Notes: a model not told the origin generated them from the letters alone. DNA of 64,000 bases from Bin127 sp965203505 (GCA_965203505.1 OZ241880.1:1364001-1428000), one strand, 5' to 3'. Positions 45,070 through 54,380 are shown, numbered from the stretch's first letter. Translations and numbers: made by a program.

Positions 45070-45831
45070 ATGCACCACACGAATGAAGCAACGCCGATAG
45101 CCAGCGCCGGCACCTTCCAATACCGCATCATCGGCGATGACTTGCAGATGCTAGAGATCCGCCTTGGTCCGGGCGAGGAGATCATTGGCGAAGCGGGTGC
45201 GATGATGTACATGGAACCGGGGATCGAGTTCGAGTCGAAGATGGGTAAACGGCCCGGAGGAGGGGGCGGCGGTCTATTGGGCGGCATCATGAACGCTGGG
45301 GCCCGTATGTTGGCCGGCGAGAGCATTTTTGTGACGCACTTCAAAAACGCGAGCCGGGATGGCCAGATTGTGGCGTTCTCTTCGGAGGCTCCTGGCAAGA
45401 TCGTCTCGATAGACCTAGGCGCGTTGGGCGGCACGGTTCTGGCGCAGCGAGACGCGTTCCTCTGCGGCTCCGGCGATACCGGAATCACGGTCGCTTTCCA
45501 GCGCAATCTCGGAGCGGGGTTCTTCGGCGGCGAGGGATTCATCCTCCAAAAGGTTCAGGGGAGCGGTCACATCTTCATGTCGGCCGGAGGTACGATTATC
45601 GAGCGGGAACTGCGCGGCGAGCAGCTTCGCGTCGACTCCGGCTGCATCGTTGCCTTCCAAGAGGGTATCGACTACGACATCCAACGCGCTGGCAACCTGA
45701 AGTCGATGCTGGCCGGCGGTGAGGGGCTATTCCTCGCGACACTGCAAGGTCACGGCAAGGTTTGGTTGCAGTCGATGCCGATCGGCCGACTCGCCCATCA
45801 CATCTACTCGAAGATGCCGAGTAGCCAGTAG
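45070..45831 (+). CDS. AIM24/TIGR00266-family protein
   Basis: 253 residues. The typical beginning FQYRIIGDDLQMLEIRLGPGEEIIGEAGAMMYMEPGI (in part: EIIGEAGAMMYM) is followed by a Gly-rich run (about 58-72) and a double beta-helix region with FFGGEGFILQKVQGSGHIFMSAGG, then GEGLFLATLQGHGKVWLQS at the end. The family is widespread and of unsettled function, related to mitochondrial AIM24. It appears monocistronic and converges on the Fic gene with a shared hairpin. Confidence 0.85.
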   Translation: MHHTNEATPIASAGTFQYRIIGDDLQMLEIRLGPGEEIIGEAGAMMYMEPGIEFESKMGKRPGGGGGGLLGGIMNAGARMLAGESIFVTHFKNASRDGQIVAFSSEAPGKIVSIDLGALGGTVLAQRDAFLCGSGDTGITVAFQRNLGAGFFGGEGFILQKVQGSGHIFMSAGGTIIERELRGEQLRVDSGCIVAFQEGIDYDIQRAGNLKSMLAGGEGLFLATLQGHGKVWLQSMPIGRLAHHIYSKMPSSQ

Positions 45832-45860
45832 ATAGTGCTCGGTCAAGTCACTGGTTGCTA

Positions 45861-45885
45861 CGGCGCGGAATGAGTTACCGCGCCG
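45861..45885. terminator. Hairpin between the convergent AIM24-like and Fic genes
   Basis: Arms CGGCGCGG (45861-45868) and CCGCGCCG (45878-45885) with a 9-base loop that includes the Fic stop codon. No T-run follows on either strand, so it is at best a weak or Rho-assisted terminator serving both genes. Confidence 0.5.
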
Positions 45886-46996
45886 CCGATTCGACCAGCA
45901 AGTAACTGGTGCTCCGACCACCGGCGGGTCCCCGTTTGAGGACGCCTTTCTCCATCAAGTCGGTGATGTCTCGGAGCGCCGTGTCCTGCGAGGCCTTGGT
46001 CAGCTTGGCCCATTTTGCCGATGTGAGTTTACCTTCAAAGCCGTTGACGAGGCGTCTTATCACTTTGTGCTGTCGCTCGTTGAGCGGCACGTCAGCGATG
46101 CTGTCCCAGTACTGCACTTTGACTATCGCGGACGAGACGGTTTCTTGTGCCGCTTCGAGGGCACGCCCCAGACATTCCAAGAACCAAACCAACCACATCG
46201 TGACGTCGAGATCGCCCTTCTGCGTGGTTTCGAGCGTCAGGTAGTAGTCCGGCCGTTCCTTGCGGATCTGCGCGCTCATGCTGTAGAACCGCTGAGGTAC
46301 ACCGTCGGATCGCGCCAACGCCATGTCAGCGATAGCCCTTGCGATCCGCCCGTTACCGTCGTCGAAGGGGTGGATCGTGACGAACCAAAGATGTGCGAGG
46401 GCGGCCTTGAGCACATCGTCTGGGCCGTCAGATTCGTTGAACCACTTCAGAAAGGCTTCCATCTCGGCTTCGAGCCGGTTCGCAGATGGTGCTTCGAAAT
46501 GGACTCGCTCGTGGCCCATGGCTCCGGATACGACTTGCATCGGATCCCTCTCTGGTTTGCGCCATGCCCCGACGACCATGCGTCCCGAACTTCCCCATCC
46601 GTAGGGAAACAATTGGGCGTGCCAAACGAATAAGCGATCTTTCGTCAAGAGCGTATCGAATTGGCTAGTGGCATCAACCATGATTTCGACGATGCCGTCG
46701 ACATCGCGGTGAGTCGGCACGTATCCGCCGATGTCGATGCCGAGGCGCGAAGCGACGGATGACCGGACCTCGTCGACGTTTAGGACTTCACCTTCGATCT
46801 CGCTAGTCTTGACAACAGAGTCGGTCAGCGCGTTCAGTGCTGCCTGCTGTTTGAGGTCGAATCCGATCCCGGACACACGACCAAGCAAGAGTCCCTGCTG
46901 GTGCCGAATGTCCGCGAGCAGATCGGTGACCGCATCATGACGCCACGTGAAGTTCGGCCATTCTGGTAGGTCGTGGATGTAAGTTCTGTACCACAT
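45875..46996 (-). CDS. fic: Fic-family AMP transferase-like protein with C-terminal winged helix
   Basis: 373 residues from the ATG at 46996; a longer frame to 47131 would run through the operator array. The Fic core HPFDDGNGR (H209-R217) is complete, so AMPylation or a related transfer is expected. An inhibitory motif T64-SEI-E68-G69 fits the [S/T]xxxE[G/N] rule with an N-terminal (class II) inhibitory helix. The C-terminus (about 300-365) is a winged-helix domain (LNERQHKVIRRL to KGVLKRGPAGGRSTSY), which suggests DNA binding and self-regulation. No antitoxin gene is adjacent. Confidence 0.9.
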   Translation of the reverse strand: MWYRTYIHDLPEWPNFTWRHDAVTDLLADIRHQQGLLLGRVSGIGFDLKQQAALNALTDSVVKTSEIEGEVLNVDEVRSSVASRLGIDIGGYVPTHRDVDGIVEIMVDATSQFDTLLTKDRLFVWHAQLFPYGWGSSGRMVVGAWRKPERDPMQVVSGAMGHERVHFEAPSANRLEAEMEAFLKWFNESDGPDDVLKAALAHLWFVTIHPFDDGNGRIARAIADMALARSDGVPQRFYSMSAQIRKERPDYYLTLETTQKGDLDVTMWLVWFLECLGRALEAAQETVSSAIVKVQYWDSIADVPLNERQHKVIRRLVNGFEGKLTSAKWAKLTKASQDTALRDITDLMEKGVLKRGPAGGRSTSYLLVESAAR

Positions 46997-47111
46997 GCGG
47001 AGATTATAGCACGTAATCTCCGCAGATTTGCGGTGAATACGGGCAGTAATCACCGCATCGATCCTGTTAATCACCGCAAATCTGCGGTGAATAGACCGGA
47101 TAATCTCCGCA
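46996..47111. promoter_or_regulatory. Seven-copy 11-bp operator-like array upstream of fic
   Basis: The element TAATC[T/A]CCGCA or its reverse TGCGG[T/A]GA[T/A]TA occurs at 46996-47006 (reverse), 47014-47024, 47029-47039 (reverse), 47047-47057, 47068-47078, 47083-47093 (reverse) and 47101-47111. Copies 2-3 and 5-6 form palindromes with 4-base spacers. The first copy overlaps the fic start codon. The Fic protein has a winged-helix domain, so autorepression is the simplest reading. Confidence 0.8.
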
Positions 47112-47149
47112 AAACCGCGAAAAGCCTCCAAATCGGTGCCGCAGCGCCG

Positions 47150-48319
47150 TCAGCCGCGTGCCATCTCGTCGTGGAGGATACGCATCGCCTGATGGTGGCT
47201 GACGCCATCTTCTTTCAACTGCGAGTACCGCGCCTCGTCGACGTTGCTGCGGTCGAGGAAGCCGCGGATGTCGTAACGGCCCGGTTCCTCAACGACCACC
47301 TTGCCCTCTTCGATCATCAACTCGAGCGGGTACTCCTGTTCCTCCATCGGCAGGTGGATGACTTTGTTCTGTCGAGCCGATTCATACATCGCCATCATGA
47401 TCTCAACAGTGTCACGTGCGATGTGCCCGGCGTTCCGGTGCTCGGGTCCGCCATCCAACCAGCGGACCAGTTCTTCGACCTGTTTGGCGTTCATGTTGCC
47501 GCCGATCGCTTGATCGCCTTCCTGCAGATTGAGATCGACATCCTGCCAGCCGCTGGTCTCGGCATTGAAGAGTTTGAGGATCGTCTCGCGGACGTGCAAC
47601 ATACCTTCGGTGCCGCGGATGAAGAACTTACCCGCGTCGCAGTCGTTGTCCCAAAGGTCGGATTGGATGAAGAACTGCAACGGGTCATCGAACATGGCTA
47701 GGCCTATGCAGGAGTCCTCGATCGGCGTGTTGCGTTCGTACTTGTCAGTCGTGCGTTGAACGGCCCCCATCACCCAGCGAGGCTTCGGATCGCCGAGGAT
47801 GAACTTGGCGCCGTCGATCGAGTGGGTCGCCCAGTTTGCAAGGCCTTCTTTCACGCGGATGTCTACCCGCAGAGGTATGCCGATCGCACCAGATTCGACG
47901 AGTTCCTTGGCCTTGTTCCAACCTGGGGTGAAACGTCGCTGGTGGCTGATCACCAGCTTGACGCCGTTAGCATCGCAGGCCTCGACCATGCGGTTGGCGC
48001 GCCCCATGCCGATTGCCATGGGCTTTTCGCAGATGATCGCTTTGATCGACGGATAGCTGGCGGCTTCCACGGTCAACGGATCGTGTAGGAGATGCCAAGT
48101 ACAAACGCTGACGATATCTGGCTCAGCGTCATAGGCGCACTCTTCCAGAGTGGCATAGGAGCTCGGGATGCCCCAATCGTCCATGTACATCTGGCGCGCC
48201 TCGGGGATAGGGTCGACGCATGCAACGACGTCAACATCATCCACCATCGAGTAGCCCTCCATGTGGGCGTGTGCGATGCCGCCGCAACCTACAATCGCAG
48301 CTTTATATCGACCGGTCAT
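47150..48319 (-). CDS. Gfo/Idh/MocA-family NAD(P)-dependent oxidoreductase
   Basis: 389 residues from the ATG at 48319 (MTGRYKAAIVGCGGIAHAH); the upstream in-frame ATG adds 19 unlikely residues. The Rossmann dinucleotide motif is GCGGIA, followed by DPIPEAR, the conserved ICEKPMAIG segment (EKP lysine) and the SHQRRFTPGW strand. Sugar or inositol dehydrogenases of this family use NAD(H) or NADP(H). Substrate unknown. The gene is divergent from the nicotinamidase-like gene and lies upstream of fic on the same strand. Confidence 0.87.
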   Translation of the reverse strand: MTGRYKAAIVGCGGIAHAHMEGYSMVDDVDVVACVDPIPEARQMYMDDWGIPSSYATLEECAYDAEPDIVSVCTWHLLHDPLTVEAASYPSIKAIICEKPMAIGMGRANRMVEACDANGVKLVISHQRRFTPGWNKAKELVESGAIGIPLRVDIRVKEGLANWATHSIDGAKFILGDPKPRWVMGAVQRTTDKYERNTPIEDSCIGLAMFDDPLQFFIQSDLWDNDCDAGKFFIRGTEGMLHVRETILKLFNAETSGWQDVDLNLQEGDQAIGGNMNAKQVEELVRWLDGGPEHRNAGHIARDTVEIMMAMYESARQNKVIHLPMEEQEYPLELMIEEGKVVVEEPGRYDIRGFLDRSNVDEARYSQLKEDGVSHHQAMRILHDEMARG

Positions 48320-48435
48320 CTTGTGAAGCCTTTCGTTTGGTTCGGTGAGCGCTATCGGTCTTGCGATGCGCTTCAAATAGGATATGCGAAACTTTAGCCA
48401 GATACTCAGGGTTGAAAAACGAACGAGTCAGCACC

Positions 48436-49026
48436 GTGACCAACTTCAAAACCGTACTCATAGTCGTCGATGTGCAAAACGACTTTGTCGATCCCAAGGG
48501 CAACCTATATGTGCAAGGTGCAGAGTCGGTCGTCCGAAACATCAACGCAAAGATCGCCGCCGCTCAATCCAAGGGATGCTTGATCGTGTACACACAGGAT
48601 TGGCACCCGGAAGCGACGCCGCACTTCGCTAAAGACGGTGGGATCTGGCCGGTCCATTGCGTCGGCGATTCATGGGGCGCGGAGTTCTATCGAGAATTGG
48701 AGGTAGTACCGGAGGCTGAGTTCGTGAGAAAAGGTACCGGAGGCGAAGACGGGTATTCAGGATTCTCGGTACGTGACCCCGAAACTGACGCAGCAACCGA
48801 CACCGCGATGGAGGACATTTTGCGTAGCCGTGACATCACCAGCGTGGATATCGTGGGGATCGCAACTGATTACTGCATCAAGGAGACCGCACTGGACGCA
48901 AGCCATCGAGGTTTCAGCACCAGCGTCTATTTGAACTGTATGAAAGGCGTAGAACTAGAACCCGGAGACACGCAAGCGGCGATCAACGCTATGGTGAGTG
49001 CTGGAGTTGAGGTGCGTGAACGTTAA
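48436..49026 (+). CDS. Isochorismatase-fold hydrolase, nicotinamidase-like
   Basis: 196 residues from the GTG at 48436. The Asp-Lys-Cys triad of the family is visible: Asp in VVDVQNDF, Lys in FVRKGTG and Cys in GIATDYCIKETA. DWHPEATPHF, with the metal-site His, is typical of nicotinamidase PncA. It would convert nicotinamide to nicotinate, matching PncB at 37010. The stop overlaps the convergent stop of the next gene in a TTAA. Confidence 0.82.
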   Translation: MTNFKTVLIVVDVQNDFVDPKGNLYVQGAESVVRNINAKIAAAQSKGCLIVYTQDWHPEATPHFAKDGGIWPVHCVGDSWGAEFYRELEVVPEAEFVRKGTGGEDGYSGFSVRDPETDAATDTAMEDILRSRDITSVDIVGIATDYCIKETALDASHRGFSTSVYLNCMKGVELEPGDTQAAINAMVSAGVEVRER

Positions 49027-49745
49027 CCATCGCGATGAAACAGCCTGAAGAATCGTTCCTGATATTCCTCGAAAAGTCCCCAACGCACGAGTTCTTCGTG
49101 GACATCCGACGGATCAATTTCGCGACGATTGGCTCGCGTTAACAGGTCTTCGATGCGGAGACGCGCATCGCGGGGTACGCCTCCCTCGTCGTCCAGAAGG
49201 TTCCGTTCGCTCAGTTCGCTGAAGTTGGATTTCGCCGATTCGTTGGTGAATTCGTAGATGAACTTCATCACCGAGACATCCCACATCTCGTCCACACCAA
49301 GCAGCACGGTGTGCAACAATTTTTCGTCACGCTCGATTTCGTCGCGGATCTTGGCCGCTACCTGCAAAGGTTCGCCCGACACCGTGTCAGTCGACTGCGG
49401 TTCGTTCTTGTACTTGTAGAGCAAACCGGGGGAGTCGGCGCCGAAGCGATTCATGAGGAAGTCGAGATACTCCGCCGCTTCCTGTCCGAATCCTTCGGAA
49501 CGAGAGAGATACCCCGGAGTCACGATTTGAGGTCGATCAGCTCGCACTATTCCATGCCGGATAATTGTGTCTTTGTGTTCGTCCTCAAAGATCTCTTCGT
49601 ATACCGGTTGCGAAACCACGTGATAGTGGATCACGGTTGAACCGAACGTTGACAATGCTCGGCGGGGTGGTCGAATGATCCGAGTCATCGCGATCGCACG
49701 CTCGATCTGCGGATCCAGATTGTCGGGGTTTGGAGGTTGTAACAC
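49023..49745 (-). CDS. Conserved-looking protein of unknown function
   Basis: 240 residues, soluble, no signal peptide or membrane span. It is rich in charged residues with predicted helices in the C-terminal half (RDEIERDEKLLHTVLLG, LRIEDLLTRANRREID, LVRWGLFEEYQERFFRLF). The N-terminal part has a STVIHYHVVSQPVYEE stretch. No catalytic motif or family was recognised. Codon use and length support a real gene. It is 33 bases downstream of the CRTAC1-like gene on the same strand. Confidence 0.6.
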   Translation of the reverse strand: MLQPPNPDNLDPQIERAIAMTRIIRPPRRALSTFGSTVIHYHVVSQPVYEEIFEDEHKDTIIRHGIVRADRPQIVTPGYLSRSEGFGQEAAEYLDFLMNRFGADSPGLLYKYKNEPQSTDTVSGEPLQVAAKIRDEIERDEKLLHTVLLGVDEMWDVSVMKFIYEFTNESAKSNFSELSERNLLDDEGGVPRDARLRIEDLLTRANRREIDPSDVHEELVRWGLFEEYQERFFRLFHRDG

Positions 49746-49778
49746 TTTTAATCTCGGCGAATAGGAATCTCTGAAAGG

Positions 49779-52058
49779 TTACTTTAACGGTTCACCCTCG
49801 TTGATTTCTATTCGCTGGTTTACGGTGATGTCTTCGACGACTTGGTCGACCCCGCTGGGCCACTCTATATTGATCCTCTCGACGTTGACCGCGTTTCCGA
49901 GTCCGAACGTCAATTCGAGGCTGTTCATTGAGAGGAACGTTGTGCTGCCTGACAATTCCTGAACCTGCTCGCTTTTCGTGCCATCCGCATTCACGTACTC
50001 GACGAACACCCGCGCACCGATGCCATCTGCGTTGCTCCCGGTATCGCCCGTCGCCATTCCACCGATCAAACGTATCGTCAACCAACTGCTATCGCCACCG
50101 CCGTTCATCCACATGAAGAGCGGACCAGCCTCCCAATTGCACTCGTCTTGACCTACTAATCGACAGCCATTGCTGTTTGTGCCGATCAGATCAACATACC
50201 CGTCGCCATTCAAATCGCCCTTCGCGAGACCCTTGCCGTTCTCGTGGAAAGCAGGACTGATACGCTGTTCGACCCGATCGAATTGCGGGTCTTCCGGATC
50301 TAGGACCGAGTAATCGACGCCCAAAACGTCAAGCAGCCTAGCCTCCACCGTGATGTCCTGGAAATCGCCAGCGCCGTTACCTCTCAACATTCGGCCTGCG
50401 CCTGGGAACAAATGGCCACTGGGTGCTTCGCCACGGTCCGACATCGCTCCGAGCCAGTAAAGGTCTTGATCTCCATCGTTTTCGTAATCGAAGAAGACGG
50501 TGCCGAACCCGAAGTCGTACGCAGCCAAACCGGTCGGGACCTGCCATTCTTCATTGATTTGAGTGGGATCAAGGGCCATCGGCGGCATCACCTCGTTGGG
50601 CGCAACGTATGTTGCTCCTGCGATGTCGTTGAATACTCCCACCGTTCCGACGCCTTCGACTTCGCGCACGCCATCGTTTCGGAGCAGGAAATGGAAACAG
50701 GTGCCCCAACCATACTGATGCCCGTAGGCGCAATCACCGGATGGGGTCGTCGGCGCTTCTCGAGTCAGCGGGTGATATCCGATATTCGTGACAAATACGT
50801 CGAGATCGAGGTCGCTGTCGTAATCGCCCAGAGCAAAGCCCATCCACGCCCCCATCATGTCTACACCCATGGCGCGGCTGATCTGTGTGAATCTAACCTG
50901 ACTATCGGTCGAGTCGTTCCTGAACACTTTCAACCTGCTACCGTCATCGGCGAGCCAAATGTCCTGATCACCGTCATCGTCGTGGTCAAAGAACAGCGCT
51001 GCGAGAGTTTGGCCTGTGGGTTCGCCAACGTATTCACCGGAAGCGTCTATAAGGTCAGGGTTGTATCCCGGCACGATTTCGCCGGTCACGGGATCGGGCC
51101 AACCGATATCGTCTCCGAAGGGGTCGCGCATCAATATCGGTCCGTACCGAAGCCCGGCCTCCTCTGTTATGTCGGAAAACGTGAGGTCGCCGTTATTGAG
51201 GTATAGGACATTGTGGTGGCCGTGATGGTCGGGCCGATTGAACCACAGGAAATCTTGATCGATTCGGTTGCTCACGAATATGTCGATCCAACCATCGTTA
51301 TTGACATCGCCGCAGCCGACGCTGAACCCGGACCGCAGATTTGCAGCATCGCCTAGAGCGGATTCAGTGATCTCTTCGAAGGTACCGTCGCCGTTGTTCC
51401 TGAAGAGGCGGTCTTTGATGATGTTGGGAAGTTCCGAGTAGAAACGAGCAGCACGATAGTCCAAGTTGTCACCGATCCGACCGTACGAGGCTACATAGAG
51501 GTCTTGGTAACCGTCGTTGTCGATATCGCAGGCTGCGACACCGGTACTGTTGGCGTAGGGCAGGGCTACGCCCGCCTTTTCGGCGACTTCCCGGTAGAGA
51601 AAATCACCGTCGTTGCGGAAAAGGCGGTTCGGACCGCCCGTCGTGTCGGGCAACAGAGCCTCAGACTCCGCCGAGGTGACATAGAAATCCATGTCGCCAT
51701 CCCGGTCATAATCGAATATCGCGACACCCGGGTGCCGGTTCTCGATCATCCACAAGTCTTCACCAGTCTCTGGGTCAACGAGAACCAGCGGCGCGATGTT
51801 GGTGAACGGTTCGATCGGTTCAGCCATCATCTCTTCCACAGTCGCCGCGCCAGTTTTGGCTGAAGTCCCAGGTGCGACTGTTGGCACTGACGGCGTAGCA
51901 GTTGGTGGCGCTTCGGTAGGCGGAGGTGTCGCCGTTGGTTCATCCGCGGCGCAACCGACGAAAAGGATGGCAGCGCCCGACACCAACACGGACACGGTGG
52001 CGCTGATCGTCCTGCGCGCGAATATCGAAGGTTTCAAAGGGATGGAAGTTTTCTGCAT
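49779..52058 (-). CDS. FG-GAP/VCBS repeat lipoprotein with ASPIC/UnbV C-terminus (CRTAC1-like)
   Basis: 759 residues from the ATG at 52058. A signal with lipobox FVGC (Cys at about 36) is followed by a Pro/Thr-rich linker. At least seven Ca2+-type loops DxDxDGxxD are visible: DYDRDGDMD, DIDNDGYQD, DVNNDGWID, DHDDDGDQD, DYDSDLDLD, DYENDGDQD and DLNGDGYVD, indicating a beta-propeller. The last ~100 residues form the ASPIC/UnbV module (WPSGVDQVVEDI). Such proteins are surface-bound and of unclear function. It is divergent from the ABC-importer operon. Confidence 0.85.
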   Translation of the reverse strand: MQKTSIPLKPSIFARRTISATVSVLVSGAAILFVGCAADEPTATPPPTEAPPTATPSVPTVAPGTSAKTGAATVEEMMAEPIEPFTNIAPLVLVDPETGEDLWMIENRHPGVAIFDYDRDGDMDFYVTSAESEALLPDTTGGPNRLFRNDGDFLYREVAEKAGVALPYANSTGVAACDIDNDGYQDLYVASYGRIGDNLDYRAARFYSELPNIIKDRLFRNNGDGTFEEITESALGDAANLRSGFSVGCGDVNNDGWIDIFVSNRIDQDFLWFNRPDHHGHHNVLYLNNGDLTFSDITEEAGLRYGPILMRDPFGDDIGWPDPVTGEIVPGYNPDLIDASGEYVGEPTGQTLAALFFDHDDDGDQDIWLADDGSRLKVFRNDSTDSQVRFTQISRAMGVDMMGAWMGFALGDYDSDLDLDVFVTNIGYHPLTREAPTTPSGDCAYGHQYGWGTCFHFLLRNDGVREVEGVGTVGVFNDIAGATYVAPNEVMPPMALDPTQINEEWQVPTGLAAYDFGFGTVFFDYENDGDQDLYWLGAMSDRGEAPSGHLFPGAGRMLRGNGAGDFQDITVEARLLDVLGVDYSVLDPEDPQFDRVEQRISPAFHENGKGLAKGDLNGDGYVDLIGTNSNGCRLVGQDECNWEAGPLFMWMNGGGDSSWLTIRLIGGMATGDTGSNADGIGARVFVEYVNADGTKSEQVQELSGSTTFLSMNSLELTFGLGNAVNVERINIEWPSGVDQVVEDITVNQRIEINEGEPLK

Positions 52059-52306
52059 GTGCCGGTACGGTGCGCCACCAAAGCACCCAGATATTTCAGC
52101 GTACAACAAGCGCTCCATCAACCCGATACGACGCATCGTGCGGTTTGGGTTGCCTCAATGAGAGATTTGACCAAGCCCAGCAGTTTGAAGATTCGTTAGG
52201 AAATATTAGGATTGAAAAGTTGTGTTAACAAAACACGCCCATGTTAGCTGTTCGATTTTCATCGAATCACATAGGTCATCAAGAAACACCAAACGGAGGT
52301 CCCAAC
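52059..52306. promoter_or_regulatory. Divergent spacer between the CRTAC1-like gene and the ABC-importer operon
   Basis: About 250 bases. AT-rich DNA at about 52190-52235 (AAATATTAGGATTGAAAAG) is the probable promoter region of the importer operon. A GGAGG at 52295-52299 sets the TTG start of the binding protein. No operator could be defined. Confidence 0.4.
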
Positions 52307-54223
52307 TTGAGATTTAACGTGTCAAAGTCGCGGGTGAGTCTGCTCCTGCTACCGGTTGTGGCAGTGCTCGCTTTCGCCATCGCGTGCGGAAGTTCCGAAC
52401 CCGAAACGATCATTCAGACTGTCGTCGTCGAGAAGGAAGTGGAAGTCAAGGTCGTGGAGACGGTCGAAGTTGAAAAGGTCGTCGAGGTCGAGAAGGAAGT
52501 TGTCAAAGAGGTCGAGGTCGTCAAGGAAGTTGAAAAAGAAGTCGAGGTCGTCAAAGAGGTCGAAGTCGTTTCTGCCGTTCCTCGAAACAAGACCGTCGTA
52601 GTCGGCACCCGCTTTGGCGGTGGAGTCGCACTTCGCATGTGGAGCCCATATGCGCTTGGCGGCACGCACCAGAAGGGCGTGATCTTCTTCCACGAGCCGC
52701 TGTTCTACGCTGACAGCCTGAACGGCAACAGCTACCCCTGGCTCGCCGAAGACTTCTCCTACAACGCCGCAGCGACCGAATTGACCTACAACCTGCGCGA
52801 TGGTGTGCTCTGGAGTGACGGAGAAGAGTTCAACGCTGAGGACGTGGCGTACACGTTCAACACTCTGGCAACGCTGGGCAGTGAAGTTCGAGGTGGTGGT
52901 GTTTTCCAAACCTTCGTCAAAGAAGCTGAGATCATTGACGATCTGACGGTTAAGATTCACTTCAATTTCCCAGCGCCTAGATTCCACGCCGAAGTCGTGA
53001 TCTACAAAGGCGACTCTGGTACGTACATCGTCCCGGAGCACGTGTGGAATGACAAAGACTGGTCTGAATACACCGCCTACAACGACGGCGCTGGTCCCGT
53101 GACGACTGGCCCGTGGCGACTGTCCTACTCCGACAACTTCCGCCGAGTCTTGGACCGCGTCAAGAACTGCGATGACTACTGGGGCTGCGCCACCGGTTTC
53201 GTGCCGTTCCAAGAAGTTGAGCGCTATGTGCTCTACAACATCGACGACGACACCCAGTTCGCTCAAGCGATGATCACGAACCAGATCGACGAAACTCATG
53301 ACCTTCGAGTGGACACGGTCGAGACGATCCTGCGCGAGAACCCCAACACGACCACCTACACCGGACGTGATCCGGAAGGCGAGTACGGCATGGTTTCGTG
53401 GTGGCCGATTTCATTGCACCTCAACAACCTCCAGCCACACCTCGAGAACGCCAACGTGCGGAAGGCGATCAACAAGTACATCGACCGCGACCGCCTCAAT
53501 GCTCAGGCTTACCTGAACAAAGGCAGAATCAACGACTGGCCGTGGCCGCAGTACGCCGGGTTGAAGCATGTCAACGAGGCTATGGAACCGCTGGCAGAAG
53601 AGTTCAACGTTGGCCAGTACGACAAGGATGGCGCCGACGCGCTGATGACCGAAGCTGGCTACTCCAAGAACTCTGACGGCTTCTGGGCCGATGCCAATGG
53701 CGAAATCGTCAAGTGCAACATCATCAGCTCGGCGCACTTCACGGATCTCGGTCCGGTTGTCGCCGCGTTGCTAGAACAGCACGGTATCGAGTCGTCTTGG
53801 GCACAGCCGCCTGACGTTTGGGCCCGAAACGGCAAGGGTGGCGACTATGAATGCACACTCGTTGGGCACAACGGCTCGCAGTCAGGCGACATCTATCGAT
53901 CGCTGCTGATGTTCACGACCGATTCTGGAGCCAACCGCTGGTCTTACTCGAACCCCGAATTCGATTCAGTGGTTGCATCGATGGCCGAAGAACCCGATGT
54001 CGACAAGGTCTTGGACCTTACCGAACAGGCGCTTCGGATCTGGTTGGGAGACCAACCGGATGTCCCGCTCGTAGAGTTCTTCAACCGAGTAACTCGTAAC
54101 GAGTACTACTGGGAAAACTGGCCCGGTGACGCTCCGGGTTACGAGCCGTACATGAACGGTATCCACCCGCACACCGGTTTCCCGTACATACTCAGTAAGC
54201 TGGAAGGCACCGGCAGGGAATAA
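52307..54223 (+). CDS. ABC-transporter substrate-binding lipoprotein, family 5
   Basis: 638 residues starting with TTG at 52307, set by GGAGG 7 bases ahead. A lipoprotein signal ends in FAIAC (Cys at about 27). A linker of about 50 residues made almost only of Val, Glu and Lys (EKEVEV-type repeats) follows, then the peptide/nickel-binding domain: YNLRDGVLWSDGEEFNAEDVAYTF (quoted in part: WSDGEEFNAEDVAYTF), NVRKAINKYIDRDRL and the SNPEFDSVV segment. It captures a peptide, sugar or other solute outside the membrane for the DppBC permease. First gene of a five-gene importer operon. Confidence 0.92.
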   Translation: MRFNVSKSRVSLLLLPVVAVLAFAIACGSSEPETIIQTVVVEKEVEVKVVETVEVEKVVEVEKEVVKEVEVVKEVEKEVEVVKEVEVVSAVPRNKTVVVGTRFGGGVALRMWSPYALGGTHQKGVIFFHEPLFYADSLNGNSYPWLAEDFSYNAAATELTYNLRDGVLWSDGEEFNAEDVAYTFNTLATLGSEVRGGGVFQTFVKEAEIIDDLTVKIHFNFPAPRFHAEVVIYKGDSGTYIVPEHVWNDKDWSEYTAYNDGAGPVTTGPWRLSYSDNFRRVLDRVKNCDDYWGCATGFVPFQEVERYVLYNIDDDTQFAQAMITNQIDETHDLRVDTVETILRENPNTTTYTGRDPEGEYGMVSWWPISLHLNNLQPHLENANVRKAINKYIDRDRLNAQAYLNKGRINDWPWPQYAGLKHVNEAMEPLAEEFNVGQYDKDGADALMTEAGYSKNSDGFWADANGEIVKCNIISSAHFTDLGPVVAALLEQHGIESSWAQPPDVWARNGKGGDYECTLVGHNGSQSGDIYRSLLMFTTDSGANRWSYSNPEFDSVVASMAEEPDVDKVLDLTEQALRIWLGDQPDVPLVEFFNRVTRNEYYWENWPGDAPGYEPYMNGIHPHTGFPYILSKLEGTGRE

Positions 54224-54247
54224 GCCCGCGTTTTTGCGGAAGCGATT

Positions 54248-54283
54248 TTAGTTGCGGCGCGGCGAAACCCGCGCCGCAACTAA
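54248..54283 (+). terminator. Strong hairpin between binding-protein and permease genes
   Basis: A 15-bp stem (TTAGTTGCGGCGCGG against its complement, 6-base loop) lies 25 bases after the binding-protein stop. No T-run follows, so it more likely blocks 3' decay or partly terminates, favouring high expression of the binding protein over the permease genes, as is usual for ABC importers. Confidence 0.6.
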
Positions 54284-54380
54284 CCTAAACCTGACAACCG
54301 ATTCCGAACCGAGCGGGGCGGGTTGGGTCGGATCGATGGCGGTTCCCGTCACGACCCCGTTGTAACGATGTGTCAATGAA

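Noticed and set aside
46996..47111. Possible CRISPR array
   Set aside because: The units are only 11 bp, occur in both orientations, and spacers are 4-15 bases; this is operator-like, not CRISPR.
47000..47131. Upstream start for fic at 47131
   Set aside because: The added 45 residues are translated operator repeats; the ATG at 46996 gives the normal Fic N-terminus.
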